From contig PLEB01000246.1 of assembly GCA_003136915.1 (NCBI GenBank), forward strand, positions 5,893 to 13,860: a stretch of 7,968 nt of DNA, written 5' to 3'. The notes under the pieces are model-generated. The model was not told where the DNA came from. It worked only from the letters and a program-made list of their open reading frames with translations, and ran no database searches. Position 1 is the stretch's first letter. Each line of letters starts with the position of its first letter. This DNA is from Chitinophagaceae bacterium (GTDB lineage: Bacteria; Bacteroidota; Bacteroidia; Chitinophagales; Chitinophagaceae). The position numbers and the translations under genes are program-made. This document shows positions 1 through 6,455 of this stretch, one piece after another.

Positions 1-1056
1 GGACATGTGCTTCAGGGCGGAAAACTCACCGATAAGGAAAAAGTATTGCATCCGAACGATGATGTAAACAAATCCCAGTCGTCCAACGATACCTTCCCGA
101 CAGCCATGCATATTGCGGCCTATAAAATGCTTATAGAAACCACCATTCCCGGGATCGAAAAATTACGGAATACGCTTGCAGATTTGAGCAAAAAATATAT
201 GGGGGTCGTTAAGATCGGCCGTACGCATTTCATGGATGCAACTCCGCTGACCGTAGGACAGGAATTCAGCGGATATACATCCCAGTTAGATCACGGATTG
301 AAAGCCATTAAGAACACACTGCCGCATCTAGCCGAACTTGCGCTTGGCGGAACGGCAGTGGGCACAGGTATCAACACACCGGAGCATTATTCAGAAAATG
401 TTGCGGCGCAGATTGCCAAACTCACAGGTCTTCCTTTTGTTACGGCCGAAAATAAATTTGAATCGCTTGCTGCACATGATGCGATCGTGGAAACCCACGG
501 AGCTCTAAAAACCGTTGCGGTGAGCCTTATGAAAATCGCAAATGATATCCGGATGCTGGCTTCAGGTCCGCGCAGCGGAATCGGCGAGTTGCATATTCCA
601 GACAACGAGCCGGGGTCTTCCATCATGCCGGGCAAAGTGAATCCCACGCAATGCGAGGCGCTGACCATGATCTGCGCGCAGGTGATGGGCAATGATGTGG
701 CCATCAATATCGGCGGAGCAACCGGGCATTTTGAACTGAACGTATTTAAGCCGATGATCATATATAATTTCTTACACAGTGCGAGACTGATCGGCGACGG
801 GTGCGTGAGCTTTAATGATAAATGTGCTTCAGGAATAGAACCGATAGAAGCGAATATTAAGAAAAATGTTGACAATTCGCTGATGCTCGTCACTGCACTG
901 AATTCCAGGATCGGCTATTACAAAGCCGCAGAAATTGCGCAGAAAGCGCATAAGGAAGGAACCACCTTAAAAGAGATGGCGGTCCGTCTGGGCTACACCA
1001 CACCCGCACAATTCGACGAATGGGTGGATCCGAAAAAAATGGTTGGAAAAATTTAA
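1..1056 (+). CDS. fumC: Class II fumarate hydratase, 3' part (5' end outside window)
   Basis: Fumarase C interconverts fumarate and L-malate in the TCA cycle; it is a cytosolic, iron-independent homotetramer. The frame is open from base 1, so the gene begins upstream; 351 codons are present. Seen: the [16 protein letters not shown] block from residue 17 (the B-site histidine region, H129 in E. coli FumC), [16 protein letters not shown] with the catalytic-region histidine at nt 226-228, and the superfamily signature [10 protein letters not shown] at nt 613-642, whose mobile serine loop supplies the catalytic base. By alignment from memory about 112 N-terminal residues are missing, giving a normal total near 463. 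[11 protein letters not shown] followed by TQCEALTM, and the [12 protein letters not shown] block, favour fumarase over aspartase or argininosuccinate lyase. The stop lies 3 bp from the stop of the convergent dehydrogenase gene. No truncation other than the window edge. Confidence 0.96.
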   Translation, partial: GHVLQGGKLTDKEKVLHPNDDVNKSQSSNDTFPTAMHIAAYKMLIETTIPGIEKLRNTLADLSKKYMGVVKIGRTHFMDATPLTVGQEFSGYTSQLDHGLKAIKNTLPHLAELALGGTAVGTGINTPEHYSENVAAQIAKLTGLPFVTAENKFESLAAHDAIVETHGALKTVAVSLMKIANDIRMLASGPRSGIGELHIPDNEPGSSIMPGKVNPTQCEALTMICAQVMGNDVAINIGGATGHFELNVFKPMIIYNFLHSARLIGDGCVSFNDKCASGIEPIEANIKKNVDNSLMLVTALNSRIGYYKAAEIAQKAHKEGTTLKEMAVRLGYTTPAQFDEWVDPKKMVGKI

Positions 1057-1059
1057 CCC

Positions 1060-2862
1060 TTATTTATTCACTACAAGAACCTTTCTTGTAGTAATCAGGT
1101 TTCCATTAACGTCATATAAGCGGAATACATATAATCCCTGGCGGATGTTTTGTACCGGCACATCAAAACTATTTCCGGAGAAAGATTCCGTGAATATATT
1201 TCGACCCGACATATCAAATAACTGAACCTGGAAAGGTGGTTGTAAAATATCCCTGCATAGCACATGAATATGATCTGTTGCCGGATTCGGATATACTAAC
1301 GTGGTATTGACTTTTTCCGGAACAGGCGGAGGGGGTTCTTTGGCGCCCAGGGGAAGTACCGTCAAATAAACCATTCGCAATATAAAGCCCGGGGTTTTTG
1401 TCGCTACGGTTTGTCCTGTAAAACCGCCCGTGGGTCCTGAAGTAGAACCGCTGCTGTCTATCGCCAGAAAAAGCGTATCACCTGTTGGTGCAATAGCCAG
1501 ATCGCGCACCCGGTATTCATGCAGGTAGGGAATTGTGTCTGTTATCTGGGCCGTGCTGGAACTGTCCACCGAACTCCCGTCTGACTTGAGTTTCAAACGA
1601 TACATACCCAGTTTGAGTGAAGTGACAAGCAATGAATTGTTCCAGCCGGGAATATAGTTCTTATCATAATAATCAATACTGGAAGGTGCAATCGTTGGCC
1701 ATGTATAATTTGAAGATCCGCTGGAAGGAACAGCAGATCCGCTCACGTTGAAAAAAGAGAACAGGGGCTCAGCAACATTGTTGGCCGAACAAAAACTGTG
1801 TTCATTATGAACGATCTGGTTTGCGAGCCTGTCGTTATTGGGATTGGCATCTGTATCATTATAATTATCGTCACACATGCCGGCTACCTTGGGCCAGCCG
1901 TAGTTTCTTCCGGCAGTGATCACATTCACTTCGTCATCCGATTTGTCACCATGTTCTGAATTGTATAAAATATATTGCGAACCCACGTGCGCCCAAACAA
2001 GTCCCTGGGCATTGCGGTGACCAAAAGAATACACTGCATTTATTTTTCCACTAATTGAATTTTGAATGGGGTTGTCATTCGGTATCCACTGGTCAAAAGC
2101 GCCATCATCCAAATCAGCGTCCGCTTCGGTATTCAACCGCAATACTTTTCCCTCATACACGTCCTTGTTCTGTGCATTGTTAGTGCGGAACCCATTGTTA
2201 AACTGGCCAGCACCCTGATCTCCGATCGTATAATAAAGATGGTATTGCCCATCGCTTTCGGGAACCGGACTCACTTTCAGTCTGCCTGAGTTGTGGTCAT
2301 TACTTCCCATAAGATCATCCATCACAATCACGGGCGAACCCAGGGAATGGGATACTACATTATAGGTATAGCGAATGATCTTGGTCTTGTAAAAACAAGG
2401 GTTATCAGTTATCGTGCCGCTGCCGGCACAATCGTTATTGTTGGGTGTTCCGGTTGTAGGATATACGTCATAAACCATGGCGACATACACATAAGGTTTG
2501 CCGGAAAGCAGCAGTGGATGCAACGCGAGTCCCATAAGACCTCCCTGTGGGGCCGGGTATCCATTTGGCGGATCATAATAATTAAATGTGGTGAGGCCAT
2601 TCAGGTCAAGTAATACGCGGCTCCCTTTGTTGCCGGGATGAATTTTCCAGATCCTGTAGCGGTGTGCTTCGGTGATCCACAGGGAATCATCAGGACCATA
2701 AGTTATCTCCCAGGGATAGCTAAGTCCTTTATTATGGGAAGGAACATCGAACAAAGGATACAGTGTATCTATCTTAAAGTGTTCCCCGTTGAAGGAAACG
2801 ATCTGGCCGTATCCTAAATAAGATAATAGAATACATGAAAGAACCGGGAGGCACTTTTTCAT
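1060..2862 (-). CDS. Secreted PQQ-dependent glucose/sorbosone dehydrogenase with type IX secretion tail
   Basis: A 600-residue predicted exported quinoprotein that would oxidise aldose sugars to lactones using PQQ and Ca2+. Start chosen at the ATG giving MKKCLPVLSCILLSYLGYGQ, a Sec signal peptide probably cut before Gln20; an ATG 16 codons upstream (2910) would bury the signal. The body is a GSDH beta-propeller resembling Acinetobacter soluble glucose dehydrogenase: DHNSGRL with putative general-base His190 (His144 there), YYTIGDQG with Asp215 (Asp163), FGHRNAQGL with Arg283/Asn284 (Arg228/Asn229), the Ca-loop SEHGDKSDDE at 302-311, SLKLG Lys417 (Lys377), and RVR Arg451/Arg453 (Arg406/Arg408). 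The match extends to a WPTIAPSS block. A Pro-rich linker (about 509-517) leads to a Por secretion tail (about 523-600, VYPNPATD...GLYVFRLYD). It therefore probably crosses the outer membrane by T9SS and is either surface-anchored or released. Substrate is unproven. Upstream lies the repeat block; no convincing promoter seen. Confidence 0.93.
   Translation of the reverse strand: MKKCLPVLSCILLSYLGYGQIVSFNGEHFKIDTLYPLFDVPSHNKGLSYPWEITYGPDDSLWITEAHRYRIWKIHPGNKGSRVLLDLNGLTTFNYYDPPNGYPAPQGGLMGLALHPLLLSGKPYVYVAMVYDVYPTTGTPNNNDCAGSGTITDNPCFYKTKIIRYTYNVVSHSLGSPVIVMDDLMGSNDHNSGRLKVSPVPESDGQYHLYYTIGDQGAGQFNNGFRTNNAQNKDVYEGKVLRLNTEADADLDDGAFDQWIPNDNPIQNSISGKINAVYSFGHRNAQGLVWAHVGSQYILYNSEHGDKSDDEVNVITAGRNYGWPKVAGMCDDNYNDTDANPNNDRLANQIVHNEHSFCSANNVAEPLFSFFNVSGSAVPSSGSSNYTWPTIAPSSIDYYDKNYIPGWNNSLLVTSLKLGMYRLKLKSDGSSVDSSSTAQITDTIPYLHEYRVRDLAIAPTGDTLFLAIDSSGSTSGPTGGFTGQTVATKTPGFILRMVYLTVLPLGAKEPPPPVPEKVNTTLVYPNPATDHIHVLCRDILQPPFQVQLFDMSGRNIFTESFSGNSFDVPVQNIRQGLYVFRLYDVNGNLITTRKVLVVNK
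1070..1092. terminator. Candidate hairpin between convergent fumC and dehydrogenase genes
   Basis: A perfect 10-bp inverted repeat (ACTACAAGAA / TTCTTGTAGT) with a 3-nt loop starts 14 nt after the fumC stop. It lies inside the last codons of the dehydrogenase (encoding part of TTRKVLVV). With only 3 bp between the two stops, a bidirectional end signal would have to overlap coding sequence, as this does. The stem is AT-rich (3 G/C pairs) and has no clear U-run on either side, so function as a terminator is only a possibility. Confidence 0.35.
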
Positions 2863-2964
2863 CGGTATGGGATTTTCGGGAAAGCTGCGGTGGTACAGGC
2901 TTTCAAGCAAATAAAAATACGCAATCCGACGCGCTATTGGAATAGAAAAAGTCCTTTTGGGAAC

Positions 2965-2980
2965 ACGTAATTAAACGTAA
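2965..2980. repeat. Short direct repeat ACGTAA, 10-bp period, upstream of the dehydrogenase gene
   Basis: ACGTAA occurs at 2965-2970 and 2975-2980, one helical turn apart and about 100 bp upstream of the dehydrogenase start. The spacing would suit a protein-binding site on one face of the DNA, but two 6-mers can easily arise by chance and no regulator is recognised. Confidence 0.2.
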
Positions 2981-2988
2981 AATGACGC

Positions 2989-3038
2989 CTGCTGTATAGT
3001 ATTGGTGGATGGTATATGGTGGATGGGATCTGCTGTAT
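2989..3038. repeat. 9-bp direct repeats flanking the left heptamer array
   Basis: CTGCTGTAT occurs at 2989-2997 and again at 3030-3038, bracketing the three-unit heptamer array at 3006-3026. Such flanking copies could reflect a duplication on insertion or recombination slippage. They could also be part of a larger repeat unit. No transposase or terminal inverted repeats accompany them. Confidence 0.45.
3006..3026 (+). repeat. Heptamer tandem array, family A, left arm (3 units)
   Basis: Three contiguous 7-bp units are read on the plus strand: TGGATGG, TATATGG, TGGATGG. Both unit types have the form TnnATGG. The array is non-coding, lying between lspA and the dehydrogenase gene. Its 18-base stretch at 3009-3026 is exactly inverted at 3132-3149, so it forms an inverted pair with the right array, 105 bp apart. 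Confidence 0.85.
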
Positions 3039-3040
3039 TG

Positions 3041-3063
3041 CAAATTCCCAATTTGGGAGTTTG
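3041..3063. repeat. Imperfect palindrome between lspA and the dehydrogenase gene
   Basis: The two arms (3041-3050 and 3054-3063) pair over 10 positions around a 3-nt loop. The only irregular pair is 3045/3059, which is G-U in plus-strand RNA and C-A in minus-strand RNA. It lies 27 nt after the lspA stop, so it could end the lspA transcript, but no U-tract follows on the minus strand. The plus-strand side is T-rich (3060-3070), although no plus-strand gene ends here. It may equally be one module of the repeat block. Confidence 0.5.
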
Positions 3064-3089
3064 TTGTTTTAAGGGAAATCCTCCAACTA

Positions 3090-3896
3090 TTATCGACCTT
3101 GTAATCTTCCACAATCACCATGTCCCATCCACCATCCACCATATACCATATACCATCCACTATCAAGCACCATCCCCGTCCCCCCCTCCGGGTTCAATGA
3201 AATGCGTTCTGCGTTCAGCGTTTCGCGTTCAGCACTCTGCGTGTCGGGAGGATATTTTTTTACAAACCTTTTCTGGAAAAGGAATAGTGCAATTACCCCG
3301 ATAGATATGGATGCGTCCGCTATATTGAATACAGGGCTGAAGAATTCAAATTCATCGCCGCCCACAAAGGGGATCCAGTGAGGATAATGCGTTTTTATGA
3401 GCGGAAAATAGAGCATGTCCACCACGCGCCCGTGCAGGAATCCGGCATATCCGTGTGCCGGAAATAATTTTGCTACATGATCGTAAGTACTTTCTTCAAA
3501 GATGAGACCATAGAACATACTGTCGATCAGGTTTCCAAGTGCCCCCGCAAAGATCAGCCCTGCACAAATGATGTATCCGTTGTGATAGTTCTTCCTGATG
3601 AGCGTACGGATATAATAAATTCCGAAAATAACGGCCAGGAGCCGGAACAAGGTAAGCGCCATCTTTCCGAAGTTTCCTCCGAATTTCCATCCCCAGGCCA
3701 TGCCTTCGTTCTCAACAAAAAATAACTGGAATTTTTTACCGAGTACGTGAATGCCACTTTCATACGGGGAAATTGGCAGGCGGTAATAAGCTTCCCAGGT
3801 ATGGCTTAAAGGCATATGCGTTTTGACCCAGATCTTCAGAACCTGATCGGCGACAATGATCAGCAATACAATAAAAATGATTTTTCTTTCTTTCAT
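3090..3896 (-). CDS. lspA: Signal peptidase II (prolipoprotein signal peptidase) with repeat-encoded C-terminal tail
   Basis: LspA is an inner-membrane aspartyl protease that removes the signal peptide of diacylglyceryl-prolipoproteins. Start chosen at MKERKIIF: a -7 box at 3912-3919 overlaps the ATG at 3914, and the ATG at 3902 is the only close alternative. Four membrane segments are visible (about residues 5-24, 78-96, 107-124, 186-208). Conserved blocks are VADQ (Asp17), FVENEGMAWG (60-69), GNLIDS with catalytic Asp125, and FNIADASIS with catalytic Asp194; the HGRVVDMLYFP segment is typical of the Bacteroidota form. The family core ends near residue 214 (KRFVKK). The open frame then continues about 54 residues through a heptamer array (SAERETLNAER), a G7 tract (EGGTG) and a second array (GWYMVYGGWWMG) to a stop at 3090. 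The tail has no recognisable domain and would face the cytoplasm if topology is standard. Identity is certain; the natural C-terminus is not. Confidence 0.95.
   Translation of the reverse strand: MKERKIIFIVLLIIVADQVLKIWVKTHMPLSHTWEAYYRLPISPYESGIHVLGKKFQLFFVENEGMAWGWKFGGNFGKMALTLFRLLAVIFGIYYIRTLIRKNYHNGYIICAGLIFAGALGNLIDSMFYGLIFEESTYDHVAKLFPAHGYAGFLHGRVVDMLYFPLIKTHYPHWIPFVGGDEFEFFSPVFNIADASISIGVIALFLFQKRFVKKYPPDTQSAERETLNAERISLNPEGGTGMVLDSGWYMVYGGWWMGHGDCGRLQGR
3118..3159 (-). repeat. Heptamer tandem array, family A, right arm (5-6 units)
   Basis: On the plus strand the units are CCATGTC (degenerate, 3118-3124), then CCATCCA, CCATCCA, CCATATA, CCATATA, CCATCCA (3125-3159), an exact 7-bp period of CCAT. 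Read on the minus strand these are the same TGGATGG and TATATGG units as the array at 3006-3026, in opposite orientation. The core array is 35 bp. It contains no stop codon in any of six frames, and the predicted lspA frame runs through it. Confidence 0.88.
3180..3186 (-). repeat. Seven-base G tract inside the lspA 3' extension
   Basis: On the minus strand seven consecutive G lie within the GAG GGG GGG ACG GGG stretch of lspA, next to a further G4. One added G would end the protein at a TGA at 3163-3165. One lost G would open a frame through the repeat block to a stop at 2903-2905. The tract is slippage-prone by nature; whether its length actually varies is unknown. Confidence 0.6.
3199..3240 (-). 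repeat. Heptamer tandem array, family B (about 5-6 units)
   Basis: Plus-strand units with exact 7-bp period: GAAATGC (degenerate, 3199), GTTCTGC (3206), GTTCAGC (3213), GTTTCGC (3220), GTTCAGC (3227), ACTCTGC (3234). On the minus strand this is a GCnGAAC consensus. The core is 35 bp, as in the family A right array, but the unit is unrelated in sequence. It lies in the lspA reading frame and encodes roughly SAERETLNAERI. The lspA frame is one that avoids the TGA present in GCTGAAC units. Confidence 0.82.
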
Positions 3897-3911
3897 ATTC
3901 ATAATGAGCCG

Positions 3912-3919
3912 CAAATATA
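3912..3919 (-). promoter_or_regulatory. Candidate Bacteroidota -7 promoter element for lspA
   Basis: The minus strand reads TATATTTG, an exact match to the Bacteroidota sigma-ABfr -7 consensus TAnnTTTG, 15 nt before the lspA ATG at 3896. A start of transcription about 7 nt downstream would leave a very short leader. No good TTG or TTTG -33 element is seen at the expected distance upstream, so strength is doubtful. Confidence 0.4.
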
Positions 3920-3930
3920 ATAAGTTACCA

Positions 3931-3960
3931 AAAGAACGATTCTTTAAGCTTTGCTAAAGC
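3931..3960 (-). other. Two small hairpins in the murF-alr to lspA gap
   Basis: Between the murF-alr stop and lspA lie a 5-bp stem with 3-nt loop (GCTTT / AAAGC, 3948-3960) and a 6-bp stem with 3-nt loop (AAAGAA / TTCTTT, 3931-3945). The second ends in TTCTTTT on the minus strand, resembling a very weak intrinsic terminator or attenuating structure placed just upstream of the candidate lspA promoter. Both stems are short enough to be chance. Confidence 0.22.
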
Positions 3961-3966
3961 GATTTC

Positions 3967-6444
3967 CTATTCGAAATAAACTCTTTTTACCCGCTGTGAA
4001 ATACCTGCCAGCAACTCGTAGGGAATAGTGCCCGCCCAGTGAGCCAGTTGTTCAACCGGAAGTTCCGGTCCGAAAACGATCAGTTCATCATCTTCCCTGG
4101 CATCATCGATGCCTGTAATATCCAGCATACTCATATCCATGCAGAGGCTTCCAACTGTAGGAACAAGTTGTCCTTTATACCACATTTTTCCTACGCCATT
4201 ACCCAGGCTTCGCGGATAACCATCGGCATACCCGAGTCGCACGGTGGCAATCTTCATTGCTTTTTCTGCCACACCCTTCCGGTTATATCCTATCGTTTCT
4301 CCGGCATCGATTGATTTGATCTGTGCAATGGTTGTTCTTAAGGTACCCACGGTTTTCAGATCGAGCAGTGATGAGTCTGCGGGATCTATACCATAGAGGC
4401 CAATACCCAGCCTCACCATATCCAGTTGCATGGATGGATCCCTTACCACGGCTGCTGAATTCGAAATATGTTTGAGAAAAGGATATGCCAGGAATTGGGC
4501 CAGCTGTTCAACCATGGCCTGGTATTTCCGGAATTGTTGCCGGGTGAAGACATCCTGCTGCGCTTCTTCACTCGCAGCGAGGTGGCTGAAAACGGACTGC
4601 ACATGGGCTGAGGAATGGGCAAGTATTTCAAGCAGTTCCGGCATATCCTTCGAAGCAAATCCCAGACGGTTCATCCCGGTTTCCAATTCAATATGGACGG
4701 GAAACAAGCCGACAGCCTCGCGCTTCAATAGCTGATCGATTGCGCGCAAAATATTAAATGAATACAATACGGGTTCAAGTTGGTATTCCAGGAGGGCGTC
4801 CAATGCAGATGCTTCCGTGTTCATAACCATGATGGGCAACCGAATTCCGCTCTTGCGAAGGGCAACGCCTTCGTCAGCATAAGCAACGGCGAGGTAATCC
4901 ACCTTGTGAAATTCAAGCAGTCTCGCAATTTCAAACCCGCCGGTGCCATAGGAAAATGCCTTGACCATCGCCATGACGCGGGTGGAAGGCTTGAGCAATT
5001 GCTGGTATTGCCTGAGGTTATGGGCCATCGCATCGAGGTTCACTTCCAGCTGGGTTTCGTGCATCTGGAGGGAGAGAACCTGGTCAATCCGTTCGAAACC
5101 AAAAACGCGGGCGCCCTTCAGCAGGATGGTCTCATCCCGGAATGCGAGTTGTTGAAATGAGGACAGAAAAGCATCCGTCGTCGGATAATATTCGGGCTCA
5201 TGGGCAGCTGCATTCGTAAAGAGTTTCCGGTTGGCAGAAATTTGTTCGCCAATCGCTATAAGCCGATCCACTTTATATTTTTTCAACAAAGCTGCTACCT
5301 CGCTGTAAAGGTTTTCCGGGGAGCGTCCGCTTTCCAGGATATCCGACAAAATCACGGTGCGCCTGGCGTGCTGTTGTTGCAGAGATAAAAAATCCAGAGC
5401 CATTTTCAGCGAATTGATATCAGCGCTGTAACTGTCATTAATGACTGCGCAATGATTGATGCCGGACTGGATTTCCATGCGCATCGCAACGGGGCTCAAT
5501 CTCTTCAGTCTTTGCTGCAAGTCTGACCTTGGAATGCCGAGGTATAAAAGAGCAGTTATGCAGGTGAGCATATTGGCAATGGCAGCCTCATGCACAAATG
5601 CGGTGAAAACAGGGAATTGATTTCCGTCATAGGAAAGCATTAATTCGGTGCTGTCTGCCATTTTCTTCTTTGAAAGCACCTGCAACGCAGAGTCTTTCTC
5701 CCCATAGGAAAATAATTTCAGGCCGGGATATTTTTTGTGCCAGGAATGGATCGTGTTGTTCAGCATCTCCTCGTCAGCCGGATAGATCAGCACATCAGCC
5801 CGTTCGAAGAGCCGGAGTTTTTCAAGGATCTTGGATTCCGCGTTTTCAAATCCTTCATCATGTGCCCCGCCTATATTGGTAAATACGCCTATCCCAGGAT
5901 CGATCATCGCAGCGAGTGTCTGCATTTCATTGGGTTTGGAAATTCCTGCTTCCAGGATTGCCAGATCATGCGTTTCATTCATCTGCCATACACTGAGGGG
6001 AACACCGATCTGGGAATTATAACTTCTCGGACTCCTTACGATATGGTATTTGTCCTCGAGCAATTGGTTCAGCCATTCCTTCACAATGGTTTTTCCATTG
6101 CTGCCGGTAATGCCGATCACAGGATAGTCATATTGCTGCCGGTGAAAGGCGGCCAGTTGCTGAAGCGCCAGGAGACAATCACTCACCAAAATAATATTTG
6201 CAGATTCAAAATCCTTTAGTTCAACTTTTTGGTAAACGATAAAATTCCGCAAGCCCCGATTGTAGAGATCCTGCAAGAAAGCATGGCCGTTCCTTCGCGA
6301 ACCATAGAGTGCAAAGAACAAAGATGATTCGGGAAATACCAGGCGCCGGCTGTCGGTCAGTAGTTGGTCAATCCGGTCATCCCGCCTAAACTGCAGAAAA
6401 GATCCATTCACAAGAGAAGCAATATGCCGGATGGAATAACCCAA
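3967..6444 (-). CDS. murF-alr: Bifunctional MurF / alanine racemase fusion
   Basis: An 825-residue fusion of two cytoplasmic peptidoglycan enzymes. The N-terminal half is UDP-MurNAc-tripeptide:D-Ala-D-Ala ligase: GITGSNGKT P-loop at 111-119, EAGISKPNEM at 165-174, NIGGAHDEGF near 190-199, and the INDSYSADINSL block near 335-346. The C-terminal half (from about 464) is a PLP alanine racemase: Schiff-base Lys495 in MVKAFSYGTG, GMNRLGF at 591-597, HISNSAA near 659, RLGIGLYGIDP, GYNRKG with putative catalytic Tyr720, GYADGYPR near 738, and CMDM near 768. Together they make D-alanine and attach D-Ala-D-Ala to the precursor; the ligase making D-Ala-D-Ala (Ddl) is not here. This fusion is a known Bacteroidota arrangement. 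Start is TTG at 6444: an in-frame TAA lies two codons upstream and the next in-frame ATG is past the P-loop. The gap to terC is 11 nt. The racemase has Glu586 where many Alr have a carbamylated lysine. Confidence 0.96.
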   Translation of the reverse strand: MGYSIRHIASLVNGSFLQFRRDDRIDQLLTDSRRLVFPESSLFFALYGSRRNGHAFLQDLYNRGLRNFIVYQKVELKDFESANIILVSDCLLALQQLAAFHRQQYDYPVIGITGSNGKTIVKEWLNQLLEDKYHIVRSPRSYNSQIGVPLSVWQMNETHDLAILEAGISKPNEMQTLAAMIDPGIGVFTNIGGAHDEGFENAESKILEKLRLFERADVLIYPADEEMLNNTIHSWHKKYPGLKLFSYGEKDSALQVLSKKKMADSTELMLSYDGNQFPVFTAFVHEAAIANMLTCITALLYLGIPRSDLQQRLKRLSPVAMRMEIQSGINHCAVINDSYSADINSLKMALDFLSLQQQHARRTVILSDILESGRSPENLYSEVAALLKKYKVDRLIAIGEQISANRKLFTNAAAHEPEYYPTTDAFLSSFQQLAFRDETILLKGARVFGFERIDQVLSLQMHETQLEVNLDAMAHNLRQYQQLLKPSTRVMAMVKAFSYGTGGFEIARLLEFHKVDYLAVAYADEGVALRKSGIRLPIMVMNTEASALDALLEYQLEPVLYSFNILRAIDQLLKREAVGLFPVHIELETGMNRLGFASKDMPELLEILAHSSAHVQSVFSHLAASEEAQQDVFTRQQFRKYQAMVEQLAQFLAYPFLKHISNSAAVVRDPSMQLDMVRLGIGLYGIDPADSSLLDLKTVGTLRTTIAQIKSIDAGETIGYNRKGVAEKAMKIATVRLGYADGYPRSLGNGVGKMWYKGQLVPTVGSLCMDMSMLDITGIDDAREDDELIVFGPELPVEQLAHWAGTIPYELLAGISQRVKRVYFE

Positions 6445-6455
6445 TGATTATAATT

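Noticed and set aside
387..893. 168-codon open frame antisense to fumC
   Set aside because: It lies wholly opposite a strongly conserved fumarase region and its translation resembles no family I know; it is a shadow of fumC codon use.
2863..2910. 16-residue upstream extension of the dehydrogenase
   Set aside because: It would place charged and polar residues before a clean MKK signal peptide; the internal ATG is the better start.
2908..2915. TTTATTTG on the minus strand as a -7 box for the dehydrogenase gene
   Set aside because: It differs from TAnnTTTG at the second base and has no TTG at the expected -33 distance; too weak to call.
2903..3166. 87-codon minus-strand frame rich in Trp, Met, Val, Asp and Gly between lspA and the dehydrogenase
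   Set aside because: It consists of the stop-free heptamer arrays and the palindrome read through; no family similarity. It matters only as the frame reached if the G7 tract loses one base.
3006..3240. CRISPR-like array
   Set aside because: Units are contiguous 7-mers with no spacers, and no cas genes are present.
3002..3304. 100-codon plus-strand frame across the repeat block and the lspA 3' end
   Set aside because: It is built from the same arrays on the other strand and runs into conserved lspA antisense sequence.
5737..6219. 160-codon plus-strand open frame opposite murF
   Set aside because: It overlaps conserved MurF motifs on the other strand and shows no domain, signal peptide or sensible composition.
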